A DNA stretch of 38,697 bases from Arenibacter sp. ARW7G5Y1 (GTDB lineage: Bacteria; Bacteroidota; Bacteroidia; Flavobacteriales; Flavobacteriaceae): NCBI RefSeq assembly GCF_003201775.1, contig NZ_QJJZ01000004.1, positions 24,422 through 63,118 of the forward strand. Direction: 5' to 3'. Of the stretch, positions 33,022 to 38,697 are shown in pieces (within the stretch, counting starts at the first letter, position 1; the number at the start of each line of letters is the position of its first letter). Under the pieces are notes generated by a model. It saw only the letters and a list, made by a program, of their open reading frames with translations, did no database searches and had not been told where the DNA came from. The position numbers were made by a program, and so were the translations under genes.

Positions 33022-33341
33022 TTGAGTATTATTTTAGTTAAATATTGATTCTTATGTACTTGCAGTGGTAAAATCAGAATAGTTAACCACTGTGTTCAGA
33101 TTGTTATGAATCACCATGGATATGAGTATGTCTATTTTAATCGGTGATAACATGGGGTAAAAGTAGGATCAACATTTTTCTAAAAAAATGGGCAATGAGT
33201 AAACGGGCATTTTGGGTGAGGCAACGGGAGTTTTGGATTCGTCAGGCTTGATTTGCGCCCATTAAATGTGCTATTTATGGAAATGGGGTATTTTTTAGTA
33301 TGGTTTAAATCAATTAAGTTTATCATATATATTGTATAGAT
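33022..33341. other. Divergent intergenic region between VWA and kinase genes
   Basis: These 320 bases separate two divergent genes and hold no recognisable gene. An inverted repeat, CAGTGGT (33063-33069) and ACCACTG (33086-33092), lies 40-70 bases upstream of the VWA start. TAAGTTTA near the kinase gene is one base off a -7 box. No clear promoter for either gene can be named. Confidence 0.45.
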
Positions 33342-35543
33342 ATGACCAAGTTTTATTTCATATGTTTATTATGGGTGCTAGGTACGGCGGCGGGGCATTG
33401 TCAAATATCCCCGGCCGGGGCGCAATTTGAACTTCGGGGCGTGGTCAAGGAAAAAGGAAGTAACCAAGGTCTTCCCGGAGTGGCCGTGTCGACCTCTACT
33501 GGTGGGTATACATTGACAAATGCCATGGGGGAATTTAAAATTAAGGTGGTCATGGGGCAGGAACTTGTCCTTGAGAGCCCCAATATGGAAACTGTTCGGT
33601 ATAAAGTAATTAGCAAGGACGATCTACAAATTGAAGTAGAGGGCGCCGAAAGGGAAAATGTTGGCGTAAGTAAGAGTAGGAAAGGGGTAAGATCTACTTC
33701 TTTGTATAACAGTTATATCGATTCTGCCAATTATTACAAGAAGAGCAATATTGGGAAAAGTATCGATTTTATTACCCAATCACTTTCCCAATTGGCGATG
33801 GGCAATAATAAGGAACAATTGGCTATAGCGTATTCCACCCTGGGGGAAGTGTACCAATATCACAAGCAGTACGATTTGGCCATCTCTAGCTACAAGGATG
33901 CCCTCTTGGCTCACAAGACGTTAAAAACATCCTTGCTATTGGGAAAGACCTATGTTTTGAACAAGGAGTACGGGGAGGCCGGAAAGTTGTTGTCGCCACT
34001 GGTCAAAATAACCAAAATGGTACCCTTTCAAAGGGTGGAATTGTACGAAACCCTTGGGGATGCCTATGTGGGTTTGGGAGATGTGGATAATGCGGTGGCA
34101 TTTTATAATGAGGGGCTCAGAATTGCTGAAAAGAATCAGATTGCCCCGAAAACCATCGACCTAAATTCAAAAATAGCCACTGCCTATGCCAAGGGAAATA
34201 GGCTTCAGGAGGCAAATGCCTATTTTAACAACTCCTTGGAGCTTTCCTCCGTACAAGCGCCACAACGTGCAGTCCAGGAAAAAGAGAAAGTGGCCGATTT
34301 TTATAATCAAAAAAATCAATATGGACAGGAGATCCAACTGCGTAAGAAGAGTTTGGAGGATTTAAAAAAGATACCCAAGAAGGAGATGGAGGATGGGTTG
34401 GCCGTGGAAAATGATTCCATAACGGCCCAACGAATAAACTATAAAATAGCCAATGCCTATATTGCCCAGGATAAATATGACGAGGCCATACCCTATTTGG
34501 AAGAGAGTATTAAAGATGCCAATGTTGACAATGATTTGTTGGTCCGCAAGGATGCTACACGCAAATTATCCGAAGTTTATAAATATAAGGGCGATTACAC
34601 CAAAGCATTGGAGACCTATCAAGAGTATGTAGCCGTGGTAGATACCCTATATGTTAAAAAGGAACAGGAAATAGCCAGAGCGGCCCGGTTTAATAGGGAG
34701 CTGGCCTCCAAACAAAGTAGGATATCCGGCCTGGAGAAGGAGCGGGAGCTTACCCAAAGTAAATACAGTCTGGCGCTGACGGAGCAGCAATTGGTGGCAG
34801 AAAGTATAAAACGTCAAAATTGGATCATTTATTCCTTGATTTTTGGAATGCTTTTAATGGGGTTGGCGGCCTACTTTTTTTACAGGAGCAATAAGCAGCA
34901 AAAGTTGGCCAATAATTTATTGGCCCTTAAGTCGCTCAGGTCACAAATGAATCCCCATTTTATTTTTAACGCCCTAAACTCGGTAAATAATTTTATTGCC
35001 AAAAGTGATGAGAGAAGCGCAAACAGGTACTTGAGCGATTTTTCTACCCTGATGCGGGCCGTATTGGAAAATTCCGATGAGGATTTTATTCCCCTGTCCA
35101 AGGAGTTGGAATTGTTGGAGCTATATACCAAGTTGGAACACTCCCGCTTTTCCGATAAATTCGACTATGGAATAATAGTAGATGAAGATATGGATATAGA
35201 TGCCTTTCAGATACCGCCCATGCTGTTGCAACCTTATATTGAGAATGCCATCTGGCACGGCTTGCGCTATAGGGAGGACAAGGGGTTTTTAAAAATTGAA
35301 ATCAAACAAAAGGATAAGTTTGCCTTGGAGATATGCATAACCGACAATGGTATAGGCAGAAAGCAATCCGCGGCCTTAAAGACCCAAAATCAGAAAAAAC
35401 AAAAATCCAAGGGTATGGGCAATATTAAAAAGAGAATAGAAATATTGAACGATATGTACAAGGATAAGGTAGATGTTTTTATTTCGGACCTGGAAGCGAA
35501 TGGTAGTGGTACCAAGGTGCTATTTACTATTAAGAGGGATTGA
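33342..35543 (+). CDS. TPR-containing sensor histidine kinase (LytS/His_kinase family) with CarboxypepD_reg-like N-terminus
   Basis: This 733-residue kinase begins with a signal peptide. A CarboxypepD_reg-like beta-sandwich follows at about residues 30-95 (LRGVVKEKGSNQGLPGVAVS), then several TPR helices (residues about 140-430; AYSTLGEVYQYHKQYDLAIS) and one membrane helix at 494-514. The PF06580-type core has the phospho-acceptor His539 in LRSQMNPHFIFNALNSVNNF, an ATPase N-box (PYIENAIWHG) and a G-box (DNGIGRKQS). All catalytic motifs are intact. The sensor part would be periplasmic. A LytTR regulator follows 73 bases downstream and is the expected partner. Confidence 0.92.
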   Translation: MTKFYFICLLWVLGTAAGHCQISPAGAQFELRGVVKEKGSNQGLPGVAVSTSTGGYTLTNAMGEFKIKVVMGQELVLESPNMETVRYKVISKDDLQIEVEGAERENVGVSKSRKGVRSTSLYNSYIDSANYYKKSNIGKSIDFITQSLSQLAMGNNKEQLAIAYSTLGEVYQYHKQYDLAISSYKDALLAHKTLKTSLLLGKTYVLNKEYGEAGKLLSPLVKITKMVPFQRVELYETLGDAYVGLGDVDNAVAFYNEGLRIAEKNQIAPKTIDLNSKIATAYAKGNRLQEANAYFNNSLELSSVQAPQRAVQEKEKVADFYNQKNQYGQEIQLRKKSLEDLKKIPKKEMEDGLAVENDSITAQRINYKIANAYIAQDKYDEAIPYLEESIKDANVDNDLLVRKDATRKLSEVYKYKGDYTKALETYQEYVAVVDTLYVKKEQEIARAARFNRELASKQSRISGLEKERELTQSKYSLALTEQQLVAESIKRQNWIIYSLIFGMLLMGLAAYFFYRSNKQQKLANNLLALKSLRSQMNPHFIFNALNSVNNFIAKSDERSANRYLSDFSTLMRAVLENSDEDFIPLSKELELLELYTKLEHSRFSDKFDYGIIVDEDMDIDAFQIPPMLLQPYIENAIWHGLRYREDKGFLKIEIKQKDKFALEICITDNGIGRKQSAALKTQNQKKQKSKGMGNIKKRIEILNDMYKDKVDVFISDLEANGSGTKVLFTIKRD

Positions 35544-35616
35544 TAACAAGAACAGAGACTTTCCTGTTGGTTGGTCAAAGTTGCCTAATGGGAGCTGATA
35601 AACACAAAATTTGAGA

Positions 35617-36348
35617 ATGAAATTAAATGCCCTAATTGTAGAAGATGAAGCAAATAGCAGGGAGATTCTGCGTAATTATTTGGCCAAATATTGCCCAGCC
35701 GTTCATTTGGTAGGCGAGGCGGCAACCATTAAGGAAGGGCTTGCCCTGATCAATAACAACGACCTAGATGTGGTGTTCCTGGATGTGGAAATGCCTTTTG
35801 GAAATGCTTTTGATCTGTTGGATCAGTTGCCTGACCGTAATTTTGAGGCCGTTTTTGTCACAGCCTATAACCAGTACGCCCTAGATGCCCTAAATGCACA
35901 CGCTGCCTATTATTTAATGAAACCTATCAGTATAGATGAACTTATAAAGGCGGTGGACTACGTAGTGGAAATAAGGGAAAAGGAAAAGGCAATTGGGGAT
36001 GGGGTTCTTACCCCTAAATTCAAAAAGGTGGACGGGAAAATAACCCTACCACAACAAGATGGCTTCCAGGTGCTGAATGTGGCGGATATTCTGTATTGCA
36101 AAGCAGATGACAACTATACGGAATTGTATCTGGAAAAGCAAAAAATTCTGGTGAGTAAAACACTAAAATATTTTGAGGAAGCCTTGTGCGACTATACTTT
36201 TGCCCGAGTCCATAAATCCTATTTGGTAAATGTAAATGAGATTGTTAAGTATAAAAAAGGAAAGGGTGGCAGCGTGGTAATTTCCAATGGGAAGGAAATT
36301 ATGGTTTCCGCCTCCAAAAAGAAGGATTTGCTGTCGTTTTTTGAATAG
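35617..36348 (+). CDS. LytTR-family response regulator
   Basis: This 243-residue regulator has a receiver domain at 1 to about 120, with acidic pocket Glu9/Asp10, phospho-acceptor Asp56 (VVFLDVEMPFG) and the late Thr and Lys (VFVTAYNQYA, LMKPIS). A LytTR DNA-binding domain follows at about 145-243 (VADILYCKADDNYTELYLEK, FARVHKSYLVN). LytTR domains bind imperfect direct repeats upstream of target genes. I chose ATG 35617 over an in-frame TTG at 35611 because the protein then starts directly at the first receiver strand. It is the probable partner of the upstream kinase. Confidence 0.93.
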   Translation: MKLNALIVEDEANSREILRNYLAKYCPAVHLVGEAATIKEGLALINNNDLDVVFLDVEMPFGNAFDLLDQLPDRNFEAVFVTAYNQYALDALNAHAAYYLMKPISIDELIKAVDYVVEIREKEKAIGDGVLTPKFKKVDGKITLPQQDGFQVLNVADILYCKADDNYTELYLEKQKILVSKTLKYFEEALCDYTFARVHKSYLVNVNEIVKYKKGKGGSVVISNGKEIMVSASKKKDLLSFFE

Positions 36349-36366
36349 CGTAGATTTGCCCAATAT

Positions 36367-36425
36367 GGCCGGTTTTCCTTTTCGTTAAAACAATTTCAAT
36401 AGAGGGTTGGGGTAAGGAACCGGCC
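36367..36425. repeat. Long inverted repeat between the regulator and gamma-CA genes
   Basis: GGCCGGTT-TT-CCTT (36367-36380) pairs with AAGGAACCGGCC (36414-36425): a 12-bp stem with a two-base bulge and a 33-base loop. No T-run follows, so it is more likely a leader structure or operator than a terminator. Confidence 0.5.
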
Positions 36426-36448
36426 AATTAATTTAAAAATAAAGAGAC

Positions 36449-36958
36449 ATGATCAAAACCATAAATGGTAAATCGCCACAGATAGGGGAGGATTGTTATA
36501 TTGCCGAGAATGCCACTATAGTGGGGGACGTAGTTATGGGAAACCAGTGTAGTATCTGGTTCAATGCGGTTTTAAGGGGGGATGTGCACTATATAAAAAT
36601 GGGTAACAAGGTAAATGTGCAGGACGGTGCCGTGATACATTGTACTTATTTAAAGTCGCCTACCACTATCGGGAATAATGTTTCCATAGGTCATAATGCC
36701 ATTGTTCATGGCTGCACCATTCATGATAATGTGTTAATAGGAATGGGCAGTATAGTTATGGATGATTGTATTGTGGAAAGCAATAGTATAATTGCTGCTG
36801 GAGCCGTGGTCACCAAAGGGACCCGTGTTCCGGAGGGAACGGTTTTTGCGGGTATGCCGGCCAAAAAAATAAAGGATATCAGTACCCACTTAAGTGTGGG
36901 GGAGGTAGAGCGTATCGCCAATGCTTACGTAAAATATTCCGGTTGGTTCAAGGAATAA
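36449..36958 (+). CDS. Gamma-carbonic-anhydrase-like left-handed beta-helix protein
   Basis: This 169-residue protein has hexapeptide repeats from about residue 15 to 125 and a C-terminal helix (VGEVERIANAYVKYSGWFKE). The putative zinc ligands are the His of GAVIHCTYL and the two of GHNAIVHG, with GMGS after them, as in the gamma-CA/YrdA/PaaY group. Proteins of this group form trimers; some have carbonic anhydrase activity and many have unknown substrates. It lies downstream of the LytTR gene after 100 bases that contain a strong hairpin. Confidence 0.9.
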   Translation: MIKTINGKSPQIGEDCYIAENATIVGDVVMGNQCSIWFNAVLRGDVHYIKMGNKVNVQDGAVIHCTYLKSPTTIGNNVSIGHNAIVHGCTIHDNVLIGMGSIVMDDCIVESNSIIAAGAVVTKGTRVPEGTVFAGMPAKKIKDISTHLSVGEVERIANAYVKYSGWFKE

Positions 36959-37063
36959 TCTTTGGAAATAAGAAGGGGGCCGATTGTGATGCGGCTTTGG
37001 TTTGAAAACTGAAAAAGGGCATTAATTCCTAAAATTCAGGCCATACTCCTAATTAAATAATCT

Positions 37064-37071
37064 TATTTTTG
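37064..37071 (+). promoter_or_regulatory. Putative fabD -7 element
   Basis: TATTTTTG fits TAnnTTTG and ends 30 bases before the chosen fabD ATG. It overlaps an in-frame TTG (37069), which argues that the TTG is not the start. Confidence 0.5.
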
Positions 37072-37101
37072 CACCATATTGAACAGATTAAAAATAAACG
37101 T

Positions 37102-37986
37102 ATGAACGCATATATATTTCCGGGACAGGGAGCACAATTTGTAGGAATGGGATTGGATCTTTATGAAAAGTATCCCTTGGCCCAAAAAATGTTTGAAACA
37201 GCCAATGAAATTTTAGGATTTTCCATTACCGATCTTATGTTTGAAGGTACGGCTGAGGACCTAAAGGAAACAAAGGTTACCCAACCAGCCATCTTTTTGC
37301 ATTCGGTAATTATGAGCAAGGTTATGGGGCCCAGTTTTAAACCGGATATGGTGGCGGGGCATTCCTTGGGAGAATTTTCTGCCTTGGTGGCCAATGGGAC
37401 CTTGGAGTTTGAAGATGGATTGAAATTGGTGTTCCAACGTGCCATGGCCATGCAAAAGGCCTGTGAATTGCAGCCAAGTACTATGGCGGCTGTTTTGGGG
37501 TTGGATGATGCCATAGTGGAAAAAATTTGCGCGGAAATTGCAGGGATAGTAGTGCCTGCCAATTACAACTGTCCGGGCCAATTGGTTATCTCCGGGGAGG
37601 TGGAGGCCATAAATACCGCCTGTGAAAAGTTGAAGGAAGCCGGCGCCCGAAGGGCCTTGGTGTTACCGGTAGGAGGTGCCTTTCATTCCCCTTTAATGGA
37701 GCCTGCAAGGGAGGAATTGGCCGCAGCCATAGAAAATACGGTTTTTAAAGCGCCTAGCTGTGCCATATACCAAAATGTGCCCACTACGGCGGTTTCCGAC
37801 CCAGAGGCCATAAAAGCTAATTTAATTGCCCAGTTGACGGCCCCGGTAAAATGGACCCAAAGCGTACAGCAAATGGTGGCCGATGGAGCAAGCCTGTTCA
37901 TTGAAGTGGGACCGGGGAAGGTGCTTCAGGGCTTGGTTAAAAAAATTCATCCTGCAGCAGAAACCATGTCTGCGGAGCTTTCATAA
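37102..37986 (+). CDS. fabD: Malonyl-CoA:acyl carrier protein transacylase FabD
   Basis: This 294-residue enzyme transfers malonyl groups from CoA to ACP for fatty acid synthesis. It opens with AYIFPGQGAQFVGMG and has the nucleophile Ser88 in GHSLGEFSALVA, Arg113 (FQRAMAMQKA) for the malonyl carboxylate, and the catalytic His195 in GGAFHSPLM. Length and motifs are standard. ATG 37102 is preferred because it places the first motif at residue 3 and lies downstream of the promoter; upstream extension to a TTG would add 11 residues. Other fab genes are not adjacent. Confidence 0.95.
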   Translation: MNAYIFPGQGAQFVGMGLDLYEKYPLAQKMFETANEILGFSITDLMFEGTAEDLKETKVTQPAIFLHSVIMSKVMGPSFKPDMVAGHSLGEFSALVANGTLEFEDGLKLVFQRAMAMQKACELQPSTMAAVLGLDDAIVEKICAEIAGIVVPANYNCPGQLVISGEVEAINTACEKLKEAGARRALVLPVGGAFHSPLMEPAREELAAAIENTVFKAPSCAIYQNVPTTAVSDPEAIKANLIAQLTAPVKWTQSVQQMVADGASLFIEVGPGKVLQGLVKKIHPAAETMSAELS

Positions 37987-38141
37987 AAGGCTTTGCATTA
38001 GTTTTTTGCCGTTTATCTGATAAATCTATATTTAACCCGTATTCTTAGGCATATGGGCTATTTTTTCTTAATATTGATTCCCTATTTTGGGGATATGGCC
38101 TGGCCGTTCCCCTTGTAAATCTTTGAATGATATAACCGGCT

Positions 38142-38697
38142 ATGAAAATAAATACCCTACATAATCTACTTTCCAAGCTTTTGATTATCCGCTACCTGAG
38201 AAGTGTCGCATTTTTGTGTGCATTTTTGTTGCTTGGATTTAATGGATTTGGGCAGACGGTATCGTTTTCGTCGGCCAGTGGTTCCGGTGCTGAGGATGTC
38301 GGTACGGGAATACCGACCCTTTTAGTGGACGGTGAGTACCTATTCGACAGCTCTGTGATGCTTATCCCTGGGGGTTCTGCGACGGGCGGTGGCACGGACT
38401 ACACCCTGGCGAGCGCTACGATAAACATCCCTGCGGGGACCTATAGCAATACCGCGATCCCACTTGGCCTAACGATAACGGTGGATGCTGTGGTGGAGCC
38501 AGACGAGACGATTGTTTTGACCTTGGGGAGTCCCATGGGCGATGCTTCGATCGTTGCCCCTGCCTCGACTACCTATACTATATTAAACGATGACAGCTAT
38601 ATTGCGAGCATAGCGGCCACTGACGCTGCCGCCTCGGAGAGCCCTTTGGGCACTGGGACGTATACCGTTAGCCTTGATGTTCCCAACAGCAGTGGCG
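38142..38697 (+). CDS. Calx-beta repeat surface protein, N-terminal part (3' truncated by window edge)
   Basis: The frame is open for 185 codons to the window edge. It starts with a signal peptide (YLRSVAFLCAFLLLGFNGFG, cleavage near GFG-Q) and then a Calx-beta domain: TVSFSSASGSG, GGTDYTLASATINIPAG, VDAVVEPDETIVLTLG and TYTILNDDS. A second repeat begins at about residue 170 (ESPLGTGTYTVSLDVPNSSG). Calx-beta domains are calcium-binding beta-sandwiches common in large adhesins. Many such proteins in this family end in a T9SS sorting domain, which would tie it to SprA; the C-terminus is not visible. Codon use (many GCG, ACG, TCG, GAG) differs from the neighbouring genes. Confidence 0.82.
   Translation, partial: MKINTLHNLLSKLLIIRYLRSVAFLCAFLLLGFNGFGQTVSFSSASGSGAEDVGTGIPTLLVDGEYLFDSSVMLIPGGSATGGGTDYTLASATINIPAGTYSNTAIPLGLTITVDAVVEPDETIVLTLGSPMGDASIVAPASTTYTILNDDSYIASIAATDAAASESPLGTGTYTVSLDVPNSSG

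Noticed and set aside
35611..35616. TTG start of the LytTR regulator
   Set aside because: It adds only two residues, and the ATG at 35617 begins directly at the first receiver strand.
37069..37101. TTG start of fabD
   Set aside because: It lies on the last bases of the probable -7 promoter box, and the family normally begins at the AYIFPGQG block.
1..38697. CRISPR arrays, tRNA/rRNA genes, insertion sequences, phage genes or defence systems
   Set aside because: I saw no regularly spaced direct repeats, cloverleaf sequence, transposase, integrase or recognised defence gene. The window is conserved chromosomal backbone apart from the items noted.

Overview
The window is chromosomal DNA from a member of the Flavobacteriaceae (Bacteroidota), most likely a marine, Maribacter-like lineage; the genus is an inference. 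The assignment rests on sprA (type IX secretion translocon) beside ruvA and gcvH, a PorP/SprF protein, caa3-type oxidase accessory genes in the Bacteroidota order, LytTR/TPR-kinase signalling, and promoters of the Bacteroidota type (TAnnTTTG, often with TTG about 17-20 nt upstream) instead of Shine-Dalgarno-led genes.

Layout. Positions 1-488 hold the 3' end of a queG-like gene, a GC-rich palindromic repeat, a second diverged copy of the same queG 3' end, and the maeB promoter. Positions 489-12519 hold a housekeeping/secretion block: maeB, ruvA, sprA (a 2393-residue outer-membrane translocon with a TTG start), gcvH, a VanZ-like protein and a TonB energy transducer closed by a strong terminator. 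Positions 12656-18014 hold heme O synthase, two subunit III paralogues and subunit IV of a heme-copper oxidase. These are followed by an assembly cluster: a cysteine-free thioredoxin/SCO-like protein, a true SCO protein, a DUF420 protein and a small CxxC membrane protein. Oxidase subunits I and II are not in the window.

Positions 18045-27674 hold a MacB-type export system: two paralogous permease-permease-adaptor modules, with one ATPase and one TolC-like channel between them. Each module is preceded by a near-identical promoter of the ECF-sigma type (TGTAAC ... GGTCTTAT, same spacing), which suggests co-regulation by an envelope-stress-like sigma factor encoded elsewhere. Positions 27677-30559 hold tsaB, then an MscS channel, a dodecin and a NifU-type Fe-S scaffold on the minus strand. 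Positions 30617-33021 hold an orphan PorP/SprF protein convergent with a secreted VWA-domain protein. Positions 33342-36348 encode a TPR histidine kinase and its LytTR response regulator, followed by a gamma-carbonic-anhydrase-like protein, fabD, and the start of a Calx-beta repeat surface protein that runs off the right edge.

Most genes are conserved flavobacterial core. The less ordinary signals are the duplicated export modules with shared ECF-like promoters, the double queG tail, the cysteine-less SCO-like protein paired with a canonical SCO, a dodecin with Tyr where flavin-stacking Trp is expected, and the compositionally distinct Calx-beta gene.
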